Assembly: GCF_963665995.1 (NCBI RefSeq)
Contig: NZ_OY762512.1
Span: 4,960,001 to 5,024,000, forward strand
Source of the DNA: Pleurocapsa sp. FMAR1
Lineage (GTDB): Bacteria; Cyanobacteriota; Cyanobacteriia; Cyanobacteriales; Xenococcaceae
Reading direction: 5' to 3'
DNA: 64,000 nucleotides
The notes under the pieces are model-generated. The model was given only the letters and a program-made list of their open reading frames with translations, searched no databases and was not told the DNA's origin. The position numbers and the translations under genes are program-made. Positions within the stretch are counted from its first letter, which is position 1. Each line of letters opens with the position of its first letter. Below, piece by piece: positions 55,522 through 64,000 of this stretch.

Positions 55522-56400
55522 TTATCTATTAAAAAAGCCTTTAAACCAACTTTGAATTTTGTTTTTAAATTTGGGTTCGGTCAAGATTCCCTGACTTGGG
55601 CTAAAGGTAAATGCTAATAAGAAAAAAGCAAATATTACCATGACAATCGCAGCACCAGAAGGTAAATCGAAATAATAACTACAGTACATTCCTGTAATGC
55701 TGGAAGCTACGCCGATTAATGCTCCAAGGAACATCATTTGCGATAGTTCTTTGACTATTAGATAGGAAGTAATTGCAGGGCCAACTAATAGAGACATCAC
55801 CAGCAATACCCCTACGGTTTGCATACTGGCAACAATTGTGAGGGTGATAGCGCAAATTAAGCCAAAATAAAGCAGATTAACTGGTAAACCAGAGGCTTTT
55901 GCCCCTAAAGGATCGAAGGTGTAAAATTCTAATTCTTTGTAAAATAACCTAGTTAATAGCAAAATAATGGCTGTAATGATTACCGTGCGCCAAACATCAC
56001 TGCTGGTTACTCCTAAAATATCCCCGAATAAAATCTCGTCTAAGTTGACCTGATTTGTTTTTAAGGAAGTAATTAAAATTACTCCCAGGGCTAAAAAACT
56101 GGTTAGGGTTAACGCCATGGCTGCATCAACCTTAATTCGCGATCGCTTTTGGATACCCATGACCACTAAAGCACTTAATATTCCTGCCACAAATGCGCCA
56201 ATTGCTAAATTTATTTCCAAGAAAAAGGCAATAGAAATTCCTGGTAGCACGGCATGGGAAATCACTCCACTCATCATGCCCATCTGCTGCAAAATCAAAT
56301 AGCTACCCACCACCGCACCTAAGATACCCAAGGATATGCCAATGGCGATCGCCTGACGCATAAATTCAAATTCTAGGGGTTCAACTAACCAAGTTAACAT
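55522..56400 (-). CDS. znuB: Zinc/manganese ABC transporter permease (ZnuB/MntB family)
   Basis: 292 residues, eight or so membrane helices. The ABC-3 family start LEPLEFEFMRQAIAIGISLG and the SHAVLPGISIAF and DILGVTSSDVW motifs are present. It forms the channel for divalent metal import. The ATG lies within the ATPase gene's last 20 bases, giving translational coupling. Metal (Zn or Mn) cannot be told from the permease. The C-terminus is short and basic. Confidence 0.92.
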   Translation of the reverse strand: MLTWLVEPLEFEFMRQAIAIGISLGILGAVVGSYLILQQMGMMSGVISHAVLPGISIAFFLEINLAIGAFVAGILSALVVMGIQKRSRIKVDAAMALTLTSFLALGVILITSLKTNQVNLDEILFGDILGVTSSDVWRTVIITAIILLLTRLFYKELEFYTFDPLGAKASGLPVNLLYFGLICAITLTIVASMQTVGVLLVMSLLVGPAITSYLIVKELSQMMFLGALIGVASSITGMYCSYYFDLPSGAAIVMVIFAFFLLAFTFSPSQGILTEPKFKNKIQSWFKGFFNR

Positions 56401-57145
56401 TTGCAGGCTGCTGGTTAATTGTTAGTGATTGATAGCTAGGCTTAAAGTATCTGTCGTATGCCTGATTAATGTTTTCATTGGTTAACACTTCGGCTTGAGT
56501 TCCAGATGCCACTAAGGTTTTATTTAATAATAATAGCTGGTCATAATTGTTTAGAGTTTCGCCTAAATCGTGACTGATAACTAAAAGTGTTTTTTGTTGG
56601 GCTTTTAATTCGCCAAAGACATCAAAAATAATTGCTTCTGTCTGTCGATCTACATTGTTAAATGGTTCGTCCAATAATAACAAATCTGCTGATTGAGCGA
56701 TCGCTCTAGCCAAAAAAACCCGCTGCTGTTGTCCCCCTGAAAGTTCCCTGATCTGATGCTGGCGATACTGCCACATTCCTACTCTTTTTAAAGCATTTCT
56801 AACTATCGATCTCGACTGACGACTGTAGTTGCGAAACCAGCCTGTAGAAACTATTCGCCCCATCATCACTACTTTCTCGACGGTTACGGGATAGTCCCAG
56901 TCAATTTGCGATCGCTGAGGAACATAAGCCACTTTATGTAATTGTTGACAGACAGGTTTACCTTTCCATTCCACGACTCCCTCAGCTATAGGTACCAAAT
57001 CTAAGATCGCTTTGATCAAAGTGCTTTTTCCTGCTCCATTTGGACCCAACAAACCAGCTAGCTGTCCTGGCTGTAGCCAAAAGGAGACGTTTTCAACTGC
57101 CCAAGTGTGGCGATAATTTACGCTTAGGTTACGAATTTCTAACAT
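56381..57145 (-). CDS. znuC: Zinc/manganese ABC transporter ATPase (ZnuC/MntA family)
   Basis: 254 residues. Walker A LGPNGAGKST, Q-loop YVPQRSQIDWDYPVTV (typical of Mn/Zn transporters), signature LSGGQQQR and Walker B LLLLDEPFNNVD. Two Zur-like boxes lie directly upstream of its start (57159-57173 and 57190-57204), suggesting repression by zinc or iron-type regulator. Overlaps znuB by 20 bases. Confidence 0.93.
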   Translation of the reverse strand: MLEIRNLSVNYRHTWAVENVSFWLQPGQLAGLLGPNGAGKSTLIKAILDLVPIAEGVVEWKGKPVCQQLHKVAYVPQRSQIDWDYPVTVEKVVMMGRIVSTGWFRNYSRQSRSIVRNALKRVGMWQYRQHQIRELSGGQQQRVFLARAIAQSADLLLLDEPFNNVDRQTEAIIFDVFGELKAQQKTLLVISHDLGETLNNYDQLLLLNKTLVASGTQAEVLTNENINQAYDRYFKPSYQSLTINQQPANVNLVS

Positions 57146-57158
57146 TAACGATCAATAA

Positions 57159-57204
57159 TGAGATTCGTTATCATTTTACCTTAAAATAATTAGAATCATT
57201 ATCA
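57159..57204 (-). promoter_or_regulatory. Two Zur/Fur-like boxes upstream of znuC
   Basis: TGAGATTCGTTATCA (57159-57173) and TTAGAATCATTATCA (57190-57204) both resemble the 7-1-7 inverted consensus TGATAATNATTATCA, with perfect or near-perfect right halves. They sit 14-45 bases upstream of the znuC start. Binding is inferred from pattern only. Confidence 0.6.
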
Positions 57205-57284
57205 TTATTATGCTTTCTACGAATTAGCAAGATTCAGATTTGTTAGTTTAAAGCTCTTAGCTTCTTACGACACTTGCTCAAGTT

Positions 57285-57470
57285 ATGGAAACCAACACCG
57301 CGAGAGTGGATTCGGGCGGTCAACATTGGGCGCGAAACCCCACAAGCGCGATTGTTCAAGCGGACGCACCTTGGCGCGAATCTCGCGCTCAGAATTACGC
57401 CCTCAGAATATGCGCCGTGAGACGACGCATTTCCGTGCAGCAAAGACCGCAGTGTCGCGCTATTAGCTAT
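57285..57470. repeat. GC-rich repeat between the metal-transport boxes and znuA
   Basis: A GC-rich block. About 57344-57390 (GCGCGATTGTTCAAGCGGA...) is nearly the same as 60731-60777. Its right end is tandem GCTATTAGCTATTAGCTACTAG. Frames through it are artefacts. It separates the Zur-like boxes from the znuA start. Confidence 0.6.
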
Positions 57471-57525
57471 TAGCTACTAGGGAAAAAGCTCAAAATCGAA
57501 ATGTTTTATTTAATTGATCGCCATT

Positions 57526-58506
57526 ATGTTAAAAAATATCAGAATCAAAAATATAATTAATCTTGCTGTTTTAAGTATTGCAGCTAGCTTAGTCGGATAT
57601 GGTGCTAACGCAGTACAAGCCGAAACAAAGCCAAAAGTCGTAGCCTCCCATAATGTTATTTGCGATCTGGTTAAAACCATTGCCCAAGATACTGTTGATT
57701 TAACCTGTCTAATTGATGGAAATCAAGATCCTCATACTTTTCGCCCTACCCCTTCCCAACGTAAAGCGATAGAAGAAGCACAAATAATTTTTTATGGAGG
57801 TTATCAGCTAGAACCGCAAGTAATTAAGCTGCTAAATGCCACAAAAACTCCCGCACCTAAGATAGCAGTATATGAACAGGCAGTTACTAAGCCAATTCTA
57901 GCTGAACATGATGAACACGAGGAGACAGAAGAGAAAAAACCAAATACAAACAAACAAGCAGATTTAGAACCAGATCCTCACGTCTGGAACAACGTAGAAA
58001 ATACCGTGGCAATGGTGGAACTACTTAAGGGAATATTTCTGCAAGCAAATCCCGCAGCAGCAGATGTATATCTAAAAAATAGCGTGGATTTAACCCAAAA
58101 GCTTTGGCAGCTTGACGCTTGGATTAAAGACCAAATTGCCACTATTCCCGAAAATCAAAGAGTTTTGGTGACAACTCACGATTCTTTTAACTACTATGTC
58201 CAGGCATATCGCTTAAAAAACTATGACAGCCTGCAAGGATTAAGTACAAATACTTCTCCCACTGCTTCCCAAGTGCGAGAATTGGCGACAGAAATCAGGC
58301 AAACAGGAGTACCCACTATTTTTGCCGAATCAACAGCTAACGATCGCGTTATCAATAATGTTGCCCGTGCTGCTAATGCCAAGCTATCAAAGGAAAAACT
58401 GTATGCTGATGGTTTGGGAGGTAGCAATAATTATATCGAAATGATGTCTCATAATACCTGTGCGATCGTCGATGGTTTGGGTGGTAAATGTCAGCCTTTT
58501 AAGTAA
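57526..58506 (+). CDS. znuA: Zinc/manganese-binding periplasmic protein (ZnuA/MntC family)
   Basis: 326 residues from ATG 57526; a TTG at 57514 gives four more. A signal peptide (about 1-32) ends near AVQAE. Metal ligands are H in NQDPHTFRPTP, H in EPDPHVWNN, E in FAESTAND and D in LYADGLGG. A short His/Glu-rich loop AEHDEHEETEEKK between the first two favours zinc, although the loop is shorter than in E. coli ZnuA. It is divergent from znuCB. The promoter region is separated from the Zur-like boxes by a repeat. Confidence 0.88.
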   Translation: MLKNIRIKNIINLAVLSIAASLVGYGANAVQAETKPKVVASHNVICDLVKTIAQDTVDLTCLIDGNQDPHTFRPTPSQRKAIEEAQIIFYGGYQLEPQVIKLLNATKTPAPKIAVYEQAVTKPILAEHDEHEETEEKKPNTNKQADLEPDPHVWNNVENTVAMVELLKGIFLQANPAAADVYLKNSVDLTQKLWQLDAWIKDQIATIPENQRVLVTTHDSFNYYVQAYRLKNYDSLQGLSTNTSPTASQVRELATEIRQTGVPTIFAESTANDRVINNVARAANAKLSKEKLYADGLGGSNNYIEMMSHNTCAIVDGLGGKCQPFK

Positions 58507-58559
58507 AATACCCAATGTGAATTAAATCCTACACAAATTAAAGCGATCGCGATGCTATC

Positions 58560-60491
58560 CTATCCAAAGACAAAAGATAATAAGCCCATAAATAGAAAAG
58601 AAAATAAAGTTCTTAATAAAATTAGAAGTAATGCCGTGACAGCTACAAACGGGTAGCCAGAAATCCAATCTATTGTGAATCCTTTAACACAACCGCTCGT
58701 AATGCCTAAAGCTAAACATTCCATAGGAACAAGAATCGACAAACCTATTGCTGGAAAAAAACTCAAAATAGATTTAGTCATACCTAAAATAAATGATGCT
58801 TGATATAAAGTATCAAGAGAATCTACCCTAATTGCCATACCAGATATAGCTATAAGATAAATTGCGATCGCCGTAAAAAATGTATGTATGCCAAAAATGC
58901 TCAAAAAACTGTAGGTGCGTACAGTCTTATTTAATGTATGCAAGGATTTAATCTTTTCTGTCGGTTCATAGGCTACTGTTGGCCATTCAACGTCTATTTG
59001 ATCCATTGCTAAGAATTTGATGTCATCTGGTTTAGATGTTTTTTTGACTTTGTAGAAGAAACAGGCAGTTCTTACTGTGGGATTTCCCGCTTTCAAATTA
59101 GTTTGCTCTACATCGGCAACATAAAAATCTGGCAGTATTTCTTTTGTAGATGAAGATAATGGAGCTATTTTGGATGATGCTGCTTCTTTAAAAGGAACTC
59201 CCGCTGCAATATTGCCATAAAGTTCACAATTCAATAGACCTTTTTGCATCATAGATTCTGGTACTAAATTTTCCTCTTCTTTTAAAGGTTCAGGTAGGTT
59301 ATTAATTACAGCATTTAACGATTCTTCTCCTACAATTTTCGCAGCCAAAGAACAGTAAGCTTGGTTTTCTGCTGCAATATTTTCACAGGCAACAGGCAGA
59401 GAAATTAGAGGCTTATGAAGATCAATAATTGCGAAAGATAAGGTGAGGAATAGCCAAATGATAGGCACAAGTAATTTTTTTTTAGATGAAGCACCTTTTT
59501 TTGACTTTGCTTTTAAATTTCTGTTTGTATTGTCGTCTTTATTTCTACTATTAGAAGGCGATACTCGCTCATCTTGCTTTAGTAGCTTCTGAGAATATTC
59601 TGTTGAAGAATGAATATTTTCTTCTTCTGGTGTTTCTTTTTTAGCTTTTTCTATAGAAGCTTTAGTTATAAAAACTGATTCTATGATTGAAAGAGTTTCT
59701 TCTGAATTAAAACAATACCGACTTAACCAAATTGCTGTTTTTCGCTGTTCTTCTGAGCTTAATTCCAGAATTTTATCCCACCATAGTTTTACCTCTGGAT
59801 TAAAATTAGCTGTACTAGGATTACAAGATTTTTGAAAATAATCATTTAAGATTGGTAATTGTTTTTCTTTAACAGATCTTGCAAATTCATGAAAAGTTTT
59901 AGTTAATTGAGCAATATTGAACTTAGGAGCAATAAGTTCACTAGATAAAAGAGTTTGGTTACGAATAAAACAATATGACTTTAAATCTATTTCTGTCTCC
60001 GCCAAAATTTTGTTTTCTTTTGAATCATCATCAATATCACTTGATATTTCGTAATTTTGAAGTACTTGTGACTCGTAAGGTAAATCAAATGCAGATATCT
60101 TTTTTGCTTCGCTTCTATCTCGATTGGCAAAAGAATTTGGTACTTCAAAGTCTAATTTATTATCAATTCTTTTAATTCCAGATTCCGTATTATCTTGTTT
60201 ATAATCAATAGTTTCATCTAAATTACTTGGCTTTAAGTCAAAAGTTATTTGCCAATCTGGTTCTATGTTTCTTGATATACGGCTATACAAATAAACTTCT
60301 CTTATATCTAAATTATCTAAATTAGATATTGCTGAAAGTACATTGTTTTTTAGGTTTTTATAGTCTATACTATCTTCAGTTTCTCGATTAATATAAATAT
60401 AAAGTTTGGTATCTTGAGTAATTATCTGAAAAACAATATTGTCATCTTGGCAATAATTCGTAATTGCATTGAGTATTTGTTCTTCACTCAT
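58560..60491 (-). CDS. Large membrane protein, unknown function
   Basis: 643 residues. The N-terminus (about 1-90), with VFQIITQDTKLYIYINRETE and IEPDWQITFDL, looks like a cyanobacteria-specific alpha-beta domain found at the start of several hypothetical proteins. A charged, low-complexity stretch follows (about 95-340), with a KAKSKKGASSKKK basic patch before a TM helix at about 344-360. Next comes a predicted extracytoplasmic domain with four or more cysteines (about 365-500), and then four hydrophobic helices (about 525-643). Not recognised as a known family. It stands alone on the minus strand. Possibly a sensor or envelope protein. Confidence 0.6.
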   Translation of the reverse strand: MSEEQILNAITNYCQDDNIVFQIITQDTKLYIYINRETEDSIDYKNLKNNVLSAISNLDNLDIREVYLYSRISRNIEPDWQITFDLKPSNLDETIDYKQDNTESGIKRIDNKLDFEVPNSFANRDRSEAKKISAFDLPYESQVLQNYEISSDIDDDSKENKILAETEIDLKSYCFIRNQTLLSSELIAPKFNIAQLTKTFHEFARSVKEKQLPILNDYFQKSCNPSTANFNPEVKLWWDKILELSSEEQRKTAIWLSRYCFNSEETLSIIESVFITKASIEKAKKETPEEENIHSSTEYSQKLLKQDERVSPSNSRNKDDNTNRNLKAKSKKGASSKKKLLVPIIWLFLTLSFAIIDLHKPLISLPVACENIAAENQAYCSLAAKIVGEESLNAVINNLPEPLKEEENLVPESMMQKGLLNCELYGNIAAGVPFKEAASSKIAPLSSSTKEILPDFYVADVEQTNLKAGNPTVRTACFFYKVKKTSKPDDIKFLAMDQIDVEWPTVAYEPTEKIKSLHTLNKTVRTYSFLSIFGIHTFFTAIAIYLIAISGMAIRVDSLDTLYQASFILGMTKSILSFFPAIGLSILVPMECLALGITSGCVKGFTIDWISGYPFVAVTALLLILLRTLFSFLFMGLLSFVFG

Positions 60492-60699
60492 ATCTGACTA
60501 GTAACAACAATAATTATATAATTCCCAAAACCTATAACCAACTAACATCAACCAAGTTTTTGTTTTTGCCTCAAAAAAACTCATTAGCAATATAGAGCGA
60601 AATTTAAGCTCTGTATTGGTCGGAGATCAAAAAAAGCTACTCTCTTACAATTAGGTCAGGTTTTGATAATCTAAGTAAGTAGGCAGAATTAAAACGAGC

Positions 60700-60890
60700 G
60701 ACCCCCTAAAGGGTTCGACAGTTCCTTCAACAGCGCGATTATTCAAGCGGAACTAAATTCCGCGAATCTCGCGCTCAAGTCGGGGAACGCGCCCAACGGA
60801 CTGTCTCACCGCGTCGCCGTCAGAGGTCAGACCCCGCGTCGCCGTTAGGCGTAAGGGAATGCTTACCTAGCAAGGGAAGGCGCGAGGTAT
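60700..60890. repeat. Composite GC-rich repeat related to the 2074 and 57285 elements
   Basis: Carries both the CGCGATTATTCAAGCGGA block (as at 57.3 kb) and, inverted, the CCCCGCGTCGCCGTTAGGCG block (as at 2.1 kb). This links the two repeat types in one element. No gene; the rest of the 60492-60969 spacer is AT-rich. Confidence 0.6.
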
Positions 60891-60969
60891 AAAACTGAAC
60901 AAGCAAGATTTTACTTCCTACTTCCTATATAGGAAAAACTAAAAAATCATAGATTTAAACTAACGGTAT

Positions 60970-61365
60970 TTAAAATTTATATATGGGTATAGACACAGAA
61001 TATTCCTCTCCACTTCCAAACTTGTCCCAAGTCCTCTGTGTGTTTATATTTCTTTGATCTTGTTCCGTAGAAATATCAAACTGACCTAATTGATTTAAAT
61101 TGTTGTCTAGAGATTTAGATTCTGATGCGCTAGAAAAACCCCAGGGACTATCCCCAGCTTCTATACCCTTAAGATAATCAGAATCATCACTAGAAATGGG
61201 GTCAGCAACGGGTGTAGATGAATCTTTGGTATATTGTCTGGGATTGCTCTGAGCATTTGCCTGGACGCTATAAAAGCCAGTTAATAAGAAGCTTAAGGCG
61301 ATCGCCAAGCTACTATAAATTGCACTATATTTATTAAAAAATCTTGTTTTATTGGCAATAGTCAT
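60970..61365 (-). CDS. Small secreted protein, unknown function
   Basis: 131 residues. Signal peptide 1-39 (IALSFLLTGFYSVQANA then Q). The mature part is acidic and low-complexity, rich in Ser/Asp, with no cysteine. There is no known domain. It is alone on the minus strand upstream of the PSII S4 gene. A real protein is suggested by the good signal peptide and lack of overlap; function cannot be inferred. Confidence 0.55.
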   Translation of the reverse strand: MTIANKTRFFNKYSAIYSSLAIALSFLLTGFYSVQANAQSNPRQYTKDSSTPVADPISSDDSDYLKGIEAGDSPWGFSSASESKSLDNNLNQLGQFDISTEQDQRNINTQRTWDKFGSGEEYSVSIPIYKF

Positions 61366-61482
61366 AGAAAAGTCTTAAATTCCATTATTTAGAACCTTAG
61401 AAATTTTTTGGGGCTACGACATCCCTACAAAGGCATATTTTGCTATCTATCAAAAGTATTAAAGGCTTAATAAAATTGCTAA

Positions 61483-61533
61483 AAGGAAAAATTGTATGTC
61501 GATGGTTTGCAAGGCAGTTATAGTCATACGGAA
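61483..61533 (+). pseudogene. Possible ZnuA C-terminal remnant
   Basis: The short frame reads KEKLYVDGLQGSYSHTE. It matches KEKLYADGLGGSNNYIE of znuA at about 58 kb at 11 of 17 positions. There is a stop just before and no further match. A tiny decayed copy is the simplest reading; chance is not excluded. Confidence 0.3.
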
Positions 61534-61592
61534 GTGAAAATCCTACCAGTATTCTCGCTAAGATATAGTATAAATCAGAGAATCATAACTAA

Positions 61593-62372
61593 ATGCTGCC
61601 AAAAGAAGACTTACTTAAGCGCGTCGAGAATAAAAAGGAAATTACTCGCGTTATAGATAAAGCTGACCAAGCAATAAACAACTGGGAAGTAGTCGTAACA
61701 GATTTTTTATCTCCGCCAGTGGTTGCCGAAGTGGAGGCTATCTTGCAAAATCTTACGGAAATTAAAGCTTTGCCTTGGGGAGGATATGCTCAAGCAGAAA
61801 GAAGGCGTATTGCTTTGTCTCGCCCAGACATTCCCTTGGATGAATTACAGGTTGAATTAGCAGCATTAGACATTGCAGGGAATTTTTTGTTTGACCCTGC
61901 TACCCATCGAGATTTTTTGGGTTCAATATTAGGTACAGGTATTGTTAGAGAAAAAGTAGGCGATATTCTAGTACTGGGAGAGAGAGGCGCACAGGCTATA
62001 GTTGTCCCAGAAATGGTTGATTTTTTGACAGCTTCTTTGACTCAAGTGCGCTCTGTGGCAGTCAAAACTCAGCAGATAGAATTTAGTGAATTAAAAATCC
62101 GTCCACCGAAGAAAAAAGAAATGACTACAGTAGAAGCATCTATGCGTTTAGATGCGATCGCTTCCGCTGGCTTTGGAATATCCCGTAGTAAAATGGCAAG
62201 TGCCATTTCTAGCAATGATGTTAGAGTTAATTGGAAAGAAATAACTCAAGCTAGTCACAACGTTAAGGCAGGGGATTTGATTGCAGTCAGGGGTAAGGGA
62301 AGATTAGAGGTAGGAGATGTTTCAGTCACTAAAAAACAACGCTACCGTGTCAATTTAGTCCGCTATAAGTAG
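61593..62372 (+). CDS. Photosystem II S4-domain protein (YlmH-like)
   Basis: 259 residues. An N-terminal alpha-beta part with FLSPPVVAEVEAIL and GGYAQAERRRI is followed by a C-terminal S4 RNA-binding domain (about 185-250): MRLDAIASAGFGISRSK, DVRVNWKEI, VKAGDLIAVRGKGRLEV. The family is known from cyanobacteria and plants as PSII S4 protein, related to bacterial YlmH. It binds RNA, with suggested links to photosystem assembly or stress. It is followed 31 bases later by the HAD gene. Confidence 0.85.
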   Translation: MLPKEDLLKRVENKKEITRVIDKADQAINNWEVVVTDFLSPPVVAEVEAILQNLTEIKALPWGGYAQAERRRIALSRPDIPLDELQVELAALDIAGNFLFDPATHRDFLGSILGTGIVREKVGDILVLGERGAQAIVVPEMVDFLTASLTQVRSVAVKTQQIEFSELKIRPPKKKEMTTVEASMRLDAIASAGFGISRSKMASAISSNDVRVNWKEITQASHNVKAGDLIAVRGKGRLEVGDVSVTKKQRYRVNLVRYK

Positions 62373-62403
62373 GACTTACTAAAAAACCAAAATCTGAGAA
62401 GTT

Positions 62404-63066
62404 ATGATTACTCATATTATTTATGATCTGGATGGATTACTGTTGGACACAGAATCTCTCCATGAGCGAGTAAATAAAGAAGTTGCTCAACGCTACGGTA
62501 AAACTTTTAATCAAGAGCTTAAAATGGCGATCGCTGGTAGACCGACTTTAGATTCTGCCAAAATATTAGTTGAGACTCTTGGACTTCCTATTACCCCCAA
62601 AGAGTATTTAGTTGAACGCAATAAGTTACTGTATCCTCTTTATCAGACAGCAGAGGCTTTACCAGGTACACAAAAACTAACTCAGCATTTATTTAACCAT
62701 AATATTCCGCAAGCGATCGCCTCTAGCTCTACCCGTCATCATTTTGAGATGAAAACCATTAGGCATCAGCAGTGGTTAAAGCATTTTCAAATAACCACCC
62801 TGGGAGATGATGCAGAAATTGCCCAGGGAAAACCTGCGCCAGATATCTTTCTGTTGGCAGCCAAAAGATTAAATGTTGCGCCCCAAAACTGCTTGGTGTT
62901 TGAAGATTCTCTAGCAGGAATGGAAGCTGCGATCGCAGCGGGAATGTCTGTAGTGGTAATTCCTGACTCAGTATTTGATAAAAAGCTGTTTCAAAAGGCA
63001 CATCAAGTATTTAATTCCATGACAGAATTTAAGCCTGAAGCGTGGAGTTTACCGAAATTTAAATAA
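62404..63066 (+). CDS. HAD-family sugar/nucleotide phosphatase
   Basis: 220 residues. HAD motif I DLDGLLLDTE, motif II IASSSTR, motif III QGKPAPDIFL and IV VFEDSLAGMEAAIAAGMSVV. The cap is of the beta-phosphoglucomutase/GS1 subfamily (pseudouridine 5'-phosphatase-like or 2-deoxyglucose-6-phosphatase-like). The exact substrate cannot be deduced. Likely in one transcript with the PSII S4 gene. Confidence 0.85.
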   Translation: MITHIIYDLDGLLLDTESLHERVNKEVAQRYGKTFNQELKMAIAGRPTLDSAKILVETLGLPITPKEYLVERNKLLYPLYQTAEALPGTQKLTQHLFNHNIPQAIASSSTRHHFEMKTIRHQQWLKHFQITTLGDDAEIAQGKPAPDIFLLAAKRLNVAPQNCLVFEDSLAGMEAAIAAGMSVVVIPDSVFDKKLFQKAHQVFNSMTEFKPEAWSLPKFK

Positions 63067-63075
63067 TTCTTGCAA

Positions 63076-63342
63076 CTATGTAGATTCTTCGTCTTGACGG
63101 TCTAATAGTTCTTTTTTAGAGGTTTTTAACTGATGCCATAGCTGTTTAATTTGCTTATAAGCCTCATCAGAAGATACTTTACCATTGGTTTCCAATCCGC
63201 AAATATAAACCACTTTTTGAGCGAATTCTTGCAAATTGGCGTTAAATACTAAATTGTTAGGATTACTAGGCGTTAGTTCACCCCGATAATTTACCTTGGG
63301 ATACAAAAAGTTCTTTTTACTATTGTCTGATTCCTGACTCAT
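63076..63342 (-). CDS. Small cyanobacterial protein, DUF7219-like
   Basis: 88 residues. NFLYPKVNYRGELTPSN, LVFNANLQEFAQKVVYIC and SSDEAYKQIKQLWHQLK follow the pattern of a small conserved cyanobacterial family (DUF7219). Soluble and helical; the function is unknown. It converges with the HAD gene. Confidence 0.65.
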   Translation of the reverse strand: MSQESDNSKKNFLYPKVNYRGELTPSNPNNLVFNANLQEFAQKVVYICGLETNGKVSSDEAYKQIKQLWHQLKTSKKELLDRQDEEST

Positions 63343-63559
63343 TTTTGATTTGCCATTCTGTGATTCATCTTTACTTAAGAATTAAAGCATTAAGGTTAAC
63401 AAGACAAGAAGTAATGATTAACTTTAGATTAACAAGAGCAAATGCTATGTACTTGACTCCTTTTTTTATCTGTGGCATTGGTGAATCGAGGCATGATAAC
63501 GACAATAATTAATAATTATCTATGTTAAAGATAATTAAAACTAAGAGCTAAGACCTGGT

Positions 63560-63665
63560 AGCCCTTCGGATTTCAGCAGTTGCTTCAACAGCGTGGCTAA
63601 ACAAAGGGCTTGTATAACCACGCTTAAGTCAATACATTTGTCTAACCTACTGCCTCACCACGAAC
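63560..63665. repeat. Degenerate copy of the GC-rich repeat
   Basis: GCAGTTGCTTCAACAGCGTGG resembles CAGTTCCTTCAACAGCGCG at 60718-60736, and CTACTGCCTCACCACGAAC resembles the distal end of that repeat. The middle has diverged. The rest of the 63343-63752 spacer is AT-rich without a gene. Confidence 0.4.
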
Positions 63666-63752
63666 AATACTACTTTCTATCCCAGATACTTGTTGAATAT
63701 TGTTTATTTATCAACTAGCTGGATATAGGTAGTGCATATAGCCATGATTTAA

Positions 63753-63932
63753 TTATTTTTCTTCTGCTTCTTGTCTTAAATCATCTGCTTTCTCTTGTTT
63801 TTCCTGACCATGTTCAACTGCTTGTTGATCGTCAGAAAAATCTCCTAACTTTTCTCTGATTGTACCTTCAATATCTTCACTTCTAGCTTCTGCTTTAAGC
63901 TTTAGTTCTTCTGCTTTATCTTTAATACCCAT
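63753..63932 (-). CDS. CsbD-family stress protein
   Basis: 59 residues, MGIKDKAEELKLKAEARSED then a highly charged helical repeat (EGTIREKLGD, QEKQEKADDL) without hydrophobic residues, the CsbD pattern. GGAG lies 7 bases before the ATG. CsbD proteins are small, induced by general stress, function unknown. Confidence 0.8.
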   Translation of the reverse strand: MGIKDKAEELKLKAEARSEDIEGTIREKLGDFSDDQQAVEHGQEKQEKADDLRQEAEEK

Positions 63933-64000
63933 ATATATTCTCCAAATTTTAGTTGTATAATTAAAGGTACTATTTTTACTCTCAAATATCTTCTATCTTC

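Noticed and set aside
57243-57473. Frames on both strands within the GC-rich block
   Set aside because: The block is a dispersed repeat shared with 60.7 kb; the frames are not conserved as protein.

Overview
The window is cyanobacterial chromosome. The palindrome GCGATCGC (HIP1) is scattered through genes and spacers on both strands. Several genes are cyanobacterial hallmarks: the C-terminal half of a split DnaE polymerase preceded by a 36-residue C-intein, Psb30 (Ycf12), CcsA, a photosystem II S4-domain protein, a COP23-family protein, LL-diaminopimelate aminotransferase, ClpC, and a lysA-cdaA-uppS cluster. Base composition is moderately AT-rich. The genus cannot be fixed from the sequence alone. 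No rRNA, tRNA, CRISPR array, prophage or intact transposase gene was found.

Layout. 0-5 kb: the 5' end of argD at the left edge, a K+ channel with an RCK domain followed by an OmpR-type regulator, ccsA, a free-standing DUF4347 protein and a PfkB sugar/nucleoside kinase. 5-9 kb: an orphan phnM with a 2H phosphoesterase, then a hairpin-rich spacer and a solitary tyrosine recombinase. 8.5-13.5 kb: a membrane metallophosphoesterase, a small membrane protein and sbcD on the minus strand, a LemA fragment, and dapL. 13.5-22 kb: a decayed spacer, an alpha/beta hydrolase with aliphatic amidase, a SAM hydroxide adenosyltransferase with a DUF2301 membrane protein, uppS/cdaA/lysA, and rimI. 22-33.5 kb: clpC, hflX, split dnaE with its C-intein, an FHA protein, an anti-sigma kinase, a response-regulator phosphatase, an M48 protease, KDPG aldolase and psb30. 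33.5-39.3 kb: a LivF-type ATPase, a COP23-like secreted protein, three tandem TerD genes and a convergent dynamin-like GTPase. 39.9-45.6 kb: one 1,889-codon gene made of LRV repeats. 46-55 kb: an oxoprolinase A-type protein, an AlkA-type glycosylase, an M3 oligopeptidase, a propeller-transglutaminase protein, mazG and a glycine-oxidase-like flavoprotein. 55-64 kb: DUF2288, a zinc/manganese ABC transporter with Zur-like boxes, two unknown proteins, the PSII S4 protein, a HAD phosphatase, a DUF7219-like protein and a CsbD-family protein.

Functional groups. lysA, dapL and argD serve lysine/arginine synthesis; lysA, cdaA and uppS link diaminopimelate, c-di-AMP and cell-wall lipid carrier. The FHA, anti-sigma and PP2C proteins look like a phospho-signalling partner-switching group. 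TerD with dynamin suggests membrane or metal stress. znuABC is metal uptake.

The spacers are rich in small non-coding elements with inverted terminal repeats. At least five distinct kinds occur. Two overlap stop codons of neighbouring genes, and one group lies between the Zur-like boxes and the metal-binding protein gene. The strongest single result is the split DnaE intein. The most novel-looking signals are the terminal-repeat element family, the duplicated giant LRV protein, the orphan phnM/2H pair and the missing canonical start of hflX.
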